From assembly GCF_009828095.1 (NCBI RefSeq), contig NZ_WTYP01000001.1, forward strand, positions 124,001 to 188,000: DNA of 64,000 bases. The letters run 5' to 3'. This DNA is from Pontixanthobacter luteolus (GTDB lineage Bacteria > Pseudomonadota > Alphaproteobacteria > Sphingomonadales > Sphingomonadaceae). A model generated the notes under the pieces. It searched no databases. It was not told the DNA's origin and was given only the letters and a program-made list of their open reading frames with translations. Each line of letters starts with the position of its first letter. Position 1 is the stretch's first letter. This document shows positions 27,543-35,605 of the stretch, piece by piece. The translations under genes were made by a program, and so were the position numbers.

Positions 27543-28258
27543 ACCTATTTCCTATCCTTGCTGCGGTTTCTGCTGAGCCGGTCCATTCGGGCAGGCTCAA
27601 CCCGATGCAATTGTTCCTCGACGCCGACATCGTGGTTCAGGCGGTGATGCTGGGCCTGATCCTTGCCAGCATCTGGGTCTGGATGATCATCATCAGCTTC
27701 AGCCTGCGCCTTGCCCGGGTGAAAAAACGCTGCGCCGCGTTCGAAACGGAATTTTGGAAGGCCGACGATTTCGATGCCTTGGTGAAGCAGCGTGCCCGCC
27801 AGGATATTCCGTCTGCCAACATTGCAGCTGCCGGCATGTCCGAATGGCGCAGATCTGCAAAAGGGCGCACCGGCCCGCTGGACCGCGATGGCACGCGTCA
27901 AAGGCTGGCCGGCGCAATGGAGAGCCAAGTCGCGCAGGAAGCAGACAGCCTCGCCGATCGGCTCAACTTCCTCGCCACCGTCGGTTCAGTCGCGCCGTTT
28001 GTGGGTCTGTTCGGGACCGTTTGGGGTATCATGAACAGCTTCTTCCAGATCGGCGTACAGGAAAACAGCTCGCTCGCGGTGGTTGCGCCGGGTATTTCCG
28101 AAGCGCTGTTTGCAACTGCCATCGGCCTGTTTGCGGCAATCCCCGCGGTCATCGCATACAACCGCTTCAGCCATGGCGTGAACTCGCTCGAATCGCGTCT
28201 GCAGCGATTTGCGGACCGGTTCCACGCCAGCCTCAGCCGAGAGCTGGAGCGCCTTTGA
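27539..28258 (+). CDS. tolQ: TolQ inner-membrane proton channel subunit
   Basis: The 239-residue product has three membrane helices: one at residues 30-53 (VVQAVMLGLILASIWVWMIII), and two in the C-terminal half (LATVGSVAPFVGLFGTVWGIMNSF and ISEALFATAIGLFAAIPAVIAYN). This is the TolQ/ExbB pattern. With TolR it forms the motor of the Tol-Pal system, driven by the proton gradient. The start at 27539 is set by the ATGA overlap with ybgC. Confidence 0.95.
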   Translation: MNLFPILAAVSAEPVHSGRLNPMQLFLDADIVVQAVMLGLILASIWVWMIIISFSLRLARVKKRCAAFETEFWKADDFDALVKQRARQDIPSANIAAAGMSEWRRSAKGRTGPLDRDGTRQRLAGAMESQVAQEADSLADRLNFLATVGSVAPFVGLFGTVWGIMNSFFQIGVQENSSLAVVAPGISEALFATAIGLFAAIPAVIAYNRFSHGVNSLESRLQRFADRFHASLSRELERL

Positions 28259-28738
28259 ATGGCGATGGGTCTCGCATCTTCATCGCGCCGGGGCGGCCGC
28301 CGTTCAAAACGGACGCCGATGGCTGAAATCAATGTCACGCCATTCGTCGACGTGATGCTGGTGCTGCTGATCATTTTCATGGTCACCGCGCCGCTGCTGT
28401 CATCCGGTGTTCCTGTCGAACTGCCTGACAGCCGCGCCGCCGCACTGCCGCAGGAACAGGACCCGGTCACGATCACTGTCGCATCTGACGGTGTGATCTA
28501 TCTCGGCAATGAGCCGCTGGCACCCGGCGAATTGCCCGACCGACTGGCGAATATCACCTCAAACCCAGACGGGACGAAGCCACAGGTCACCTTGCGCGGC
28601 GACAGGATGCTCGATTACGGGCGCATGATGGCCGTCATGGGCGAGTTGAACCGTGCAGGCTTTAACTCGATTGCACTGGTGACGAGCAGCACGGCGCAGC
28701 AACCGGCGGTCATTTCCGGTTCAGAGTTGGAGCAATAG
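28259..28738 (+). CDS. tolR: TolR membrane protein
   Basis: The 159-residue product has one N-terminal helix following PMAEINVTPFVDVMLVLLIIFMVTAPLL, including the conserved Asp of the proton path. The C-terminal periplasmic part follows. It begins directly after tolQ's stop. With TolQ it couples the proton gradient to TolA. Confidence 0.95.
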   Translation: MAMGLASSSRRGGRRSKRTPMAEINVTPFVDVMLVLLIIFMVTAPLLSSGVPVELPDSRAAALPQEQDPVTITVASDGVIYLGNEPLAPGELPDRLANITSNPDGTKPQVTLRGDRMLDYGRMMAVMGELNRAGFNSIALVTSSTAQQPAVISGSELEQ

Positions 28739-28747
28739 CTGGCTAGT

Positions 28748-29554
28748 ATGGCAGCGCCCGCACTCCGTACCGAAGAAATTATTGCGCTGGTCGCGGCAGT
28801 GGCGCTGCATCTGGCGCTGGTGGTCGTTATGCTGGTCCGGTCGCCGGCTGAACCAGTTCCGGTGCCCGAACGGGTAACGGTCAGTCTGGCCGAAGATGTC
28901 GGGCTTGAGGCTATGTCCCCGCAGCCGGTGCCTGAAAGCCGTGAGGCAATTGCCCCGACATTGTCCGACAGCTCTGCGCCGGAAGTGACGGAGACACAGA
29001 TTACCCCGCCGATCCCTGCGCCAAGACCGGTTGCAACCAGCGCGCCGTCGCGCCCGGCTGTATCGCGCGAGCCGCGCCGCCGGCCCGACCGGCCTGAAAG
29101 CAGGCCGCAGTCCCGACCTCAGCCGCAACCACGCTCTACCCCTACGCGCAGCGGAGGCAGCCGGATCGGCGCGGACTTCCTGCCGGGTTCCGGATCAAGT
29201 TCGAATACAGCGGAAACGCGCGCGCCGGCAGCCACTTTTGGACGCGCCGAACAGGCGGCATTGAGCCAGGCAATCAATCGCCAGCTCAAGCCCCACTGGC
29301 GCGCGCCGCAAGGGCTGGAAACCGAACGGTTGGTGACAGTGCTCACCTGGCGGATGAACCGCGACGGCTCGCTCGCAAACACCCCCACTGTGGTAAGCCA
29401 GACCGGAATAACCGACGCAAACCGCGCGCAGGCACAGGTTCATGCGGAGCGCGCCATACGTGCGGTGCAACTCGCCGCACCATTCAACCTGCCGGACGAA
29501 TTCTACGATAAGTGGAGTTATATCCGCGACTGGCGTTTCGACAGAAGGCTTTGA
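28748..29554 (+). CDS. tolA: TolA-like envelope protein
   Basis: The 268-residue product has one N-terminal helix (IIALVAAVALHLALVVVMLV), a Pro/Arg/Ser-rich linker from about residue 40 to 135 (RPARPxxPESRPQSRPQPQPRS type) and a C-terminal globular part LSQAINRQLKPHWRAPQGLETERLVTVLTWRMNRDGSL, a TonB/TolA-C-like domain. It is shorter than the E. coli protein and replaces the long helix by the Pro-rich linker, as usual in alphaproteobacteria. It overlaps nothing but is 9 bases after tolR. Confidence 0.9.
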   Translation: MAAPALRTEEIIALVAAVALHLALVVVMLVRSPAEPVPVPERVTVSLAEDVGLEAMSPQPVPESREAIAPTLSDSSAPEVTETQITPPIPAPRPVATSAPSRPAVSREPRRRPDRPESRPQSRPQPQPRSTPTRSGGSRIGADFLPGSGSSSNTAETRAPAATFGRAEQAALSQAINRQLKPHWRAPQGLETERLVTVLTWRMNRDGSLANTPTVVSQTGITDANRAQAQVHAERAIRAVQLAAPFNLPDEFYDKWSYIRDWRFDRRL

Positions 29555-29556
29555 CA

Positions 29557-30936
29557 ATGCGAATTTGGACTTTCCTGATTGCCCTGACCATAGCAGCGCC
29601 CGCCGCTGCGCAGGATCTTGGCACCCCCGTTCCGCAAGGCGGAGAGGTCGAGACTGTCGAGCAGGAGGGCGGCCTTTCGGGCAGCGTCACCGACGAAAGC
29701 GATTGGGAAGATCTGGGTATCGCAATCGCCGGATTTGCAACCGACCGCGACGTTGAAACGCCTGCCAGCAGTTCGGGGACTGCGGGGCTGGGCAAACAGA
29801 TGGCGCAGGTGGTTTTCAACGATCTGCGCAATAACGGCCTGTTCAAACCAACAGGGCCCGATGCATTGCCGCAGCCCAGCTTTACCCAGATTACCGCGCC
29901 CAACTGGCCGACATGGTCGAACCGTAGCGCAGAAATGCTGGTGCATGGCTATGTCCGTGCACGTCCCGACGGGCGGCTGACCGTGGGCTGTTATCTCTAT
30001 GATGTTGCCCTGCGCGATGAACTGGCACGCGCCGGGTGGGTGGTTCCGCCTGCGGATTGGCGCAGGGCGGCGCATAAATGTGCCGATCTGGTCTATTCGC
30101 GGCTGACCGGCGAAGACCCGTTCTTCGACAGCCGGATCGCCTATATCGCGGAAACCGGACCGAAGGATAACCGCACGAAACGCCTGGCCATCATGGACAG
30201 CGACGGCGCAAACCACCGCTTCATCACAACCGGCCGGTCTACTGCGCTGACACCGCGCTATTCGCCGGATTACCGAAAGCTTCTTTATCTCAGCTATGTC
30301 GACGGTAATCCGCGTATCTACGTCTACGACATCGGCACGGGCCGTCAGACGCTGATCACGCAGAGCGAGAACCCGACTTTTGCGCCGCGCTGGTCGCCCG
30401 ACGGAAACTGGATTCTGTATTCCATGGCGGTATCGGGCAACACCGATATCTACCGCGTGTCCGCAGAGGGCGGGCCGAGCATGCGCCTGACCAATACGCC
30501 GGGTATCGACATCGGCGGTTCCTATTCACCCGATGGCAGCAAGATTGTGTTCGAAAGCGACCGGTCGGGCAGTCAGCAAATCTACGTGATGGACGCCAAT
30601 GGTCGCAATCAGAAGCGGCTGACATTCTTTGGCGGCCGCGCTGCGACGCCGGAATGGAGCCCGCGCGGAGACCAGATCGCGTTCACCCATATTGCAGGCA
30701 ATTTCCGCATCGCGGTGATGAACCCGCGCGGCGGCGATCTGCGCCATCTGACCGATAGCTGGCAGGATGAAGCCCCGACCTGGGCGCCAAACGGCCGCAT
30801 CGTACAGTTTTTCCGGACTGCTCGGAATTCGGGCGATACCTCACTCTGGCAAGTCGACCTGACAGGCCGAAATGAAAGGAAGCTGCCGACGCCAGTCGAC
30901 GCGTCGGATCCGGCATGGGGACCGATTCTCCCCTGA
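29557..30936 (+). CDS. tolB: TolB periplasmic beta-propeller
   Basis: The 459-residue product has a signal peptide ending APAAAQ. An N-terminal TolB-N domain follows, and then repeated PD40/WD40-like blades (TPRYSPDYRKLLYLSYVDGNPRIYVYD; FAPRWSPDGNWILYS; GGSYSPDGSKIVFESDRSGSQQIYVMD; EWSPRGDQIAFTH). This is TolB, which moves between Pal and TolA during outer-membrane constriction. The start at 29557 is set two bases after tolA. Confidence 0.95.
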   Translation: MRIWTFLIALTIAAPAAAQDLGTPVPQGGEVETVEQEGGLSGSVTDESDWEDLGIAIAGFATDRDVETPASSSGTAGLGKQMAQVVFNDLRNNGLFKPTGPDALPQPSFTQITAPNWPTWSNRSAEMLVHGYVRARPDGRLTVGCYLYDVALRDELARAGWVVPPADWRRAAHKCADLVYSRLTGEDPFFDSRIAYIAETGPKDNRTKRLAIMDSDGANHRFITTGRSTALTPRYSPDYRKLLYLSYVDGNPRIYVYDIGTGRQTLITQSENPTFAPRWSPDGNWILYSMAVSGNTDIYRVSAEGGPSMRLTNTPGIDIGGSYSPDGSKIVFESDRSGSQQIYVMDANGRNQKRLTFFGGRAATPEWSPRGDQIAFTHIAGNFRIAVMNPRGGDLRHLTDSWQDEAPTWAPNGRIVQFFRTARNSGDTSLWQVDLTGRNERKLPTPVDASDPAWGPILP

Positions 30937-30991
30937 ATGCATTGATTTGGAGTAAGCTGGGTCGCAAATTCCCAGCGTAAGGAGACGTCAG

Positions 30992-31504
30992 ATGAATACT
31001 CGTTTCACCACTATTGCTCTGCTTGCAGGTGCTGCCGCGCTGGCCGGCTGCAAGACAACCGCGCCAGAAGTGCTTCCGCCTGAACCCGGTCCGTCTACCC
31101 AGACCACGCCGAACAACACCGCGCCGGCTGGCCCGGTGCTTGGCACTCAGGAACATTTCGTCAATGGCGTGAACGGCCAGAACGTGATTTTCTTCGACAC
31201 TGATCGGTTTAACATCGATGGCGAAGATGCCGCTGCCCTGCAGGCGCAGGCGCAGTATCTGATGCGCAATCAGGCGATCAACATCACGGTGGAGGGGCAC
31301 TGCGACGAGCGCGGCACCCGCGACTACAACCTTGCTTTGGGTGAACGCCGGGCAAATGCGGCGAAGAACTATCTGGTCAGCCTTGGTGTGCCGGCAAACC
31401 GTATCCGTACGGTCAGCTACGGCAAGGAACGCCCGGTCGCGACCGGATCGAATGAACAGGCATGGGCGCAGAACCGCCGTGCGGTTAGCGTCGTTATCAG
31501 CTGA
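30992..31504 (+). CDS. pal: Peptidoglycan-associated lipoprotein
   Basis: The 170-residue product has a lipobox at LAGC. The OmpA-like domain shows VIFFDTDRFNIDGEDAAALQAQ, ITVEGHCDERGTRDYNLALGERRA (peptidoglycan-binding) and IRTVSYGKERPVATG. It anchors the outer membrane to peptidoglycan. AAGGAG precedes its ATG. A terminator follows, ending the ybgC-tol-pal transcript. Confidence 0.96.
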   Translation: MNTRFTTIALLAGAAALAGCKTTAPEVLPPEPGPSTQTTPNNTAPAGPVLGTQEHFVNGVNGQNVIFFDTDRFNIDGEDAAALQAQAQYLMRNQAINITVEGHCDERGTRDYNLALGERRANAAKNYLVSLGVPANRIRTVSYGKERPVATGSNEQAWAQNRRAVSVVIS

Positions 31505-31521
31505 TTATTCTATGGTAATGC

Positions 31522-31559
31522 AAAGGGGCGGCCGGGCAGCAGCTTGGCCGCCCTTTTTC
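31522..31559 (+). terminator. Rho-independent terminator after pal
   Basis: AAAGGG(G)CGGCC and GGCCGCCCTTT pair with one bulged base, then TTTT. Confidence 0.88.
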
Positions 31560-31563
31560 ATGA

Positions 31564-31713
31564 TTACGGCAGCTCGACCGACGCCGAGATCGACATTTCA
31601 GGCAGCTCGCTGCGTGGCAGATCACCCTGCAAACCGCCCAGCAGCGCCGATGCGGCGAACAGCGCCATCGTGATTGCAGAAATAGTTGCGGAGAGGGAGG
31701 CTTGCTTGCTCAT
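31564..31713 (-). CDS. Small predicted membrane protein
   Basis: A 49-codon frame on the minus strand encodes MSKQASLSATISAITMALFAASALLGG, a single membrane helix or signal sequence, followed by a short polar tail with Pro and Ser. The ribosome site (AAAGG four bases before ATG) is weak. It fits the style of small exported peptides of sphingomonads, but the assignment rests only on the hydrophobic N-terminus and its position in a 390-base gap with no other gene. Confidence 0.4.
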   Translation of the reverse strand: MSKQASLSATISAITMALFAASALLGGLQGDLPRSELPEMSISASVELP

Positions 31714-31894
31714 GATACCTTTAGACCGTGTACTTACCTGCCGTTAGGCGGAATATATGAAAGCTTCGTTGCATTGCAACATTTCAATCAGCAACTTGGT
31801 TCCCGGCCTTTCAAAGTCGCGCAATAATCCCTAGACTGAACGACATGCCCATTCCACCAACACCTTCCCGCGCGGCTGGCGCTGTGCTGATATC

Positions 31895-32431
31895 GTGACC
31901 GGAAAGGGGCGTTCGAACGATTGGGGCTTCCCGCGCTGGCGCAGCTATGGCTCGTCGCGAGAAACCGTGGCCCAGCGAGAATGCGACCGGCATGGTTGCA
32001 GCGATGCGGGACTGTGTCCGGCTCCGAAATCGCCGAACAGCCCGGACCGTTGGTATTTCTGCCAGAAACACGCGGCAGAATATAACAAGGGCTGGGACTA
32101 TTTCGAAGGGCTGGACAAGGAACAGGCTGCTGAACGCCAGCGCACCGAACAGCGCGACGCCGACGCTTATGCCGAGGCATCGCATTACGGCTGGTCTGGC
32201 GGGACGGGCGATGGCAACCGCTCGGCGGACGAAATGCTCGCGCTGGAAGTTCTGGAACTGGAAGCCGATGCTGATTTCGAACTGATAAAGCGATCATTCC
32301 GGATCAAGGCGAAGGCCGTACACCCGGATGTGAAGCCGAACGACAAGGAAGCGGCCAAGGAATTCCAGAAAATCTCCGTCGCCTACGAAGTTCTCAAGCA
32401 GGCTGAAGAACGCCGCGAATGGAAGGGATGA
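31895..32431 (+). CDS. J-domain protein with Cys/His-rich N-terminus
   Basis: The 178-residue product starts with GTG. The C-terminal 60 residues form a J domain: LEADADFELIKRSFRIKAKAVHPDVKPNDKEAAKEFQKISVAYEVL, with the HPD motif intact, so it should stimulate DnaK. The N-terminal part carries CDRHGC, LCPAP and WYFCQKH, a Cys/His cluster that could bind zinc. No Gly/Phe or zinc-finger domain of DnaJ is present. It is a DnaJ class C-type co-chaperone. Confidence 0.85.
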   Translation: MTGKGRSNDWGFPRWRSYGSSRETVAQRECDRHGCSDAGLCPAPKSPNSPDRWYFCQKHAAEYNKGWDYFEGLDKEQAAERQRTEQRDADAYAEASHYGWSGGTGDGNRSADEMLALEVLELEADADFELIKRSFRIKAKAVHPDVKPNDKEAAKEFQKISVAYEVLKQAEERREWKG

Positions 32432-32453
32432 CCGCGCTAGCTTGCTGCGGCGA

Positions 32454-33221
32454 TCAATTGTCGTTCCACCACGGCGTGTCGGTGTAGGGGCGAATGTCCA
32501 GTTCATGTGTCCACGCGCTGCGCGGCTGATGTGCGAGGTGCCAATAGGTTTCTGCGACGGCGGCTGGATCAATCATCCCGTCCTCGCCCTTGCTGGCCTT
32601 GTACGCATCGAAATTGTCGCCCAGCATTTTCCCTAGTGTGTCGGGTGCGTCCACTGGCCCGTCAATCACGATATGGGCGACATGGACCCCCTTGGGCGCA
32701 AATTCGGCATTCAGCGATTGGCACAGCATTCGCCGCCCGCCCATCGCCGCCGCATGACTATGCTGACCGGCATTGCCCCGCACCGCTGCAGTTGCGCTGG
32801 TGACCAGAAGCGAGCCGGTACCACGCTGCGCCATGCGCGGAAGCAGGGCAGAGGCCAGGCGAAACGGAGCGAAGGTTGCCAGTCGCCAGCCCAGTTCAAA
32901 CGCCTTGTAAGTGGTGTCTTCCAGCCGGCGGTTGCCAATCTGCGCGCCGAGATTGAACAGTGCGCTGTGGATGGGCCCGATACTGCGTTCTACGTCCTCC
33001 ACCAGATCCTCAATCGAATCCGGTAGTGAAGCATCCAGCAATTTGCCGCTCGCCTCCCCGCCAGAATCGCGAATGTCATCAACCAGCCTTCGCAGTCCCG
33101 CCTCGTCGGAACGTCTCGCCAGAACGGCGTGATAACCGCCTGCGGCAAACCGTTTTGCGACGTGCCCGCCTATGCCGGCGCCCGCCCCCAGAACTAGGAA
33201 AACCGGTTTCTGATCGGGCAT
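32454..33221 (-). CDS. SDR-fold protein lacking the YxxxK motif
   Basis: The 255-residue product has the SDR cofactor region LGAGAGIGGHVAKRFAAGGYHAVLARR and FNLGAQIG in place of NNAG. In the catalytic region TSATAAVRGNAGQHSHAAAMGGRRML the usual Tyr and Lys are His and Met. NAD(P) binding looks likely, but normal SDR catalysis is doubtful. It is 21 bases downstream of the ATP-grasp gene and probably co-transcribed. It is not part of the other SDR operons. Confidence 0.8.
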   Translation of the reverse strand: MPDQKPVFLVLGAGAGIGGHVAKRFAAGGYHAVLARRSDEAGLRRLVDDIRDSGGEASGKLLDASLPDSIEDLVEDVERSIGPIHSALFNLGAQIGNRRLEDTTYKAFELGWRLATFAPFRLASALLPRMAQRGTGSLLVTSATAAVRGNAGQHSHAAAMGGRRMLCQSLNAEFAPKGVHVAHIVIDGPVDAPDTLGKMLGDNFDAYKASKGEDGMIDPAAVAETYWHLAHQPRSAWTHELDIRPYTDTPWWNDN

Positions 33222-33242
33222 GTGCGTCTCCGTATCGAGGTG

Positions 33243-34124
33243 TTACAGGCGGCTTGCGATAGCAGAGGCGATCGCCTCTCCCAATTCTGGACCCTGTACG
33301 GGGTAAAGGAATGGCTCGATCGCTTCCGCTTCCATCACCATTAAATGCCCGGCCACATCGCGGATCAGATCGATCCGGGCATACAGCGGGGCGCCGCCGG
33401 GCATGGCAGCCACCACAGATGCGGCTTGGCTGATATCCTCTGGCTGAGGTGTGAATTTGGTTTCCTTGCCGCCATATAGCGACTGGATGCGATATTCGCC
33501 GCCTGCCGCAGTCTTGCGAATTGCATGGCTGAACCGGCCATCGATGAACACGAAAGAGAGTTCGCCTTCATCCTTGATCGAAGGAAGGAAAGGCTGGATC
33601 ATCGCGGCCCGGCCCATGGTCCAATCGCCAGCGGGCATGGACCCGCGCGAAAACAGATGCTGGCCCAATCCCCCGGCACCGACCTGGCGTTTCACAACTA
33701 TGGTTTCGCAGCCGAACCGGTCCAGCGCCTGCTCGATATCGGCCAGCCCGGGGTTATTTGCCCAAACGGTTGGAATAATGCGCGCACCCTTGCTTTCGAG
33801 GTCCAGCAAATAGCGCTTGTCCATGTTCCAGCGCACCAGCGATGAAGGGTTGCAGACTGCGATCCCGGCCTCTTCCAGAGTTTCGAGCGCGGCAAGAAAC
33901 TCAGCTGCATGGTCCTGATAGTCCCACGCGGTGCCCAGCAGGACCAGATCGATACCGGCAAACGCGTCAAGCGGGCTTCGCCATTCGATTTCGGTCAGCG
34001 TGCCGCGTCGCCCCTCGATGGCGGGGCGTAACGCTGCCATCTGGAGGTCGTGTTCAAACGCATCGCCGCGGCGCGTGCCAGCGCTGGGCATGGTTTCGGG
34101 GCAGGCGAGAAATCCGATATGCAT
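33243..34124 (-). CDS. ATP-grasp family protein
   Basis: The 293-residue product resembles the DcsG/RimK-type ATP-grasp proteins. It has LLGTAWDYQDHAAEFLAAL near the N-terminus, IVVKRQVGAGGLGQHL (nucleotide loop), MIQPFLPSI, ELSFVFIDGRFSHAIRK and YARIDLIRDVAGHLMVMEAEAIEP (metal-binding acidic residues). Such enzymes ligate an amine to a carboxylate with ATP. No substrate can be named. It begins 22 bases before the stop of the upstream cystathionine-family gene's end, so they may be one unit. Confidence 0.85.
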   Translation of the reverse strand: MHIGFLACPETMPSAGTRRGDAFEHDLQMAALRPAIEGRRGTLTEIEWRSPLDAFAGIDLVLLGTAWDYQDHAAEFLAALETLEEAGIAVCNPSSLVRWNMDKRYLLDLESKGARIIPTVWANNPGLADIEQALDRFGCETIVVKRQVGAGGLGQHLFSRGSMPAGDWTMGRAAMIQPFLPSIKDEGELSFVFIDGRFSHAIRKTAAGGEYRIQSLYGGKETKFTPQPEDISQAASVVAAMPGGAPLYARIDLIRDVAGHLMVMEAEAIEPFLYPVQGPELGEAIASAIASRL

Positions 34125-34146
34125 TACCGCCTGCCCCGCAAAACCG

Positions 34147-35466
34147 TCAGACTGCGTCCAGCGCCTGGCCGAAGTCGGCGATCAGATCGTCCGGGTCTTC
34201 GATGCCGATGCTGATGCGCACGAGGTTGGGCGTGATGCCCAGCTGCGCCTTGCGTTCATCAGGCACTGACAGGTGCGTCATGGCAGCAGGGCAGCTCGCC
34301 AGCGTTTCGGTGCCGCCAAGGCTGACAGCGAGTTTTGCGATCTTCATCGCATCAAGGAATCGGAAGGCCTCTTCTTCGCCGCCTTTGACGAAAAGCGAAA
34401 AGGTCGAGCCTGCGCCGAGACAATGACGATCGTATATGTCTTGCTGGCGAGGGTCTTCGATGAAGCCGAGATAGCCGAGTCCTTCGACCTTTGGATGGTC
34501 TTTCAGGAATGCGCATACTTTTGCTGCATTTTCGCCCGCGCGCTGCATCCGCAGTTCAACGGTTTCAAGGCTGCGCATCAGCATCCATGCGGTGTTGGGG
34601 TCGGCAATGCCTCCCATCGTGTTGCGCAGCGCACGGACAGGATCCATCCATTTTTTCGCCCCGGCGATGCTGCCAGCGACAAGGTCGGAATGGCCGCCGA
34701 CATACTTGGTCAGCGAATAGACCACGATATCCGCGCCATGATCCAGCGGGCGCGACCACAGCGGGCCAAGAAAAGTGTTGTCGATCGCGATTGGGGTGGT
34801 TTCCGCATCAAGAATGGCATCGCGCGATGCCTTCACCGCTTCCACATCGACCAGCGCGTTGGTTGGGTTGGCCGGGCTTTCGAGATAGACCATCGCGACC
34901 TTGCCGCCCTGATCTGCTGCTTGCGCCTTGGCCTTTTCCAGAACCGCGTCGATTTCGGCGCGTGTGGCACCGGCGGCGAAGTCGATATAGGTGATGCCGA
35001 ACTTGCTGAGTACCTTGGCGACGAAGCCTTCGGTTGCAGCATAAAGCGGGCCAGAATGGACGATCACATCACCAGCATTACAATAGGCAAGCAGCATGAC
35101 GGTGATCGCAGTCATTCCGCTGGAAAACGACAGTGCATCCTCGGCACCGTCCCAGATCGCCAGGCGGTCTTCCAGAATTTCCTGGTTAGGCCCGTTGAAC
35201 CGCGAATAGACGAGTCCTTCTGCGCCGCCCGGGCGTTTGCCGGTAATGCCTTCGAAGTGGCGCTTGCCCGCGGCCGAATTCTCGAACGCAAAAGTGCTGG
35301 TGAGGAAGATCGGGGCCTTCAGCGAGCCTTCCGACAGAGCCGGGTCATAACCGTGGCCCATCATCAGCGTGCTCGGCTTCAGCTCGCGGCCATTGATGGT
35401 TTTCACTTTCGGCTTGGGATTGCGGCGCGGGGTTGGAGTTTCAACGGCGTCGGTTGCATCGGTCAT
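34147..35466 (-). CDS. Cystathionine gamma-synthase family PLP enzyme
   Basis: The 439-residue product has the fold-type I block YSRFNGPNQEILEDRLAIWDGAEDALSFSSGMTAI, SPANPTNALVDVEAVK and YSLTKYVGGHSDLVAGSIAG, where the Lys binds PLP. It belongs to the Cys/Met metabolism PLP family: cystathionine gamma-synthase, gamma-lyase or O-acetylhomoserine sulfhydrylase. The C-terminal ending and length suit a homocysteine/methionine role. The 5' leader has a folded element. It is transcribed with the ATP-grasp gene downstream, or alone. Confidence 0.9.
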   Translation of the reverse strand: MTDATDAVETPTPRRNPKPKVKTINGRELKPSTLMMGHGYDPALSEGSLKAPIFLTSTFAFENSAAGKRHFEGITGKRPGGAEGLVYSRFNGPNQEILEDRLAIWDGAEDALSFSSGMTAITVMLLAYCNAGDVIVHSGPLYAATEGFVAKVLSKFGITYIDFAAGATRAEIDAVLEKAKAQAADQGGKVAMVYLESPANPTNALVDVEAVKASRDAILDAETTPIAIDNTFLGPLWSRPLDHGADIVVYSLTKYVGGHSDLVAGSIAGAKKWMDPVRALRNTMGGIADPNTAWMLMRSLETVELRMQRAGENAAKVCAFLKDHPKVEGLGYLGFIEDPRQQDIYDRHCLGAGSTFSLFVKGGEEEAFRFLDAMKIAKLAVSLGGTETLASCPAAMTHLSVPDERKAQLGITPNLVRISIGIEDPDDLIADFGQALDAV

Positions 35467-35516
35467 TGCGATGTCGCTTCCTATTCAAACGCTCCTAGGA
35501 AGGCAGGAGCCAGATG

Positions 35517-35569
35517 GATCGTTCGGCCCCCCGTCCCTAACCTCCGCAGGAACGCATCTCCGAACGATC
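35517..35569 (-). promoter_or_regulatory. Folded leader upstream of the PLP-enzyme gene
   Basis: GATCGTTCGG and CCGAACGATC form a perfect ten-pair outer stem, with a second stem inside (CGTTCC / GGGACG, one wobble) and an 11-base loop containing GGAGG. On the minus strand it lies 50 bases before the start codon and after the DASS transporter stop. No T-tract follows, so it is not a plain terminator. A second short stem GCTCCT/AGGAGC follows at 35491-35510. Confidence 0.5.
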
Positions 35570-35605
35570 TTTCATTCAATCCGGTATCATTTGAAACGAC
35601 CGGCT

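Noticed and set aside
35467-35605. SAM-II riboswitch before the PLP-enzyme gene
   Set aside because: The stem layout and loop sequences do not match the SAM-II pattern as I remember it, so only an unnamed structured leader is reported.
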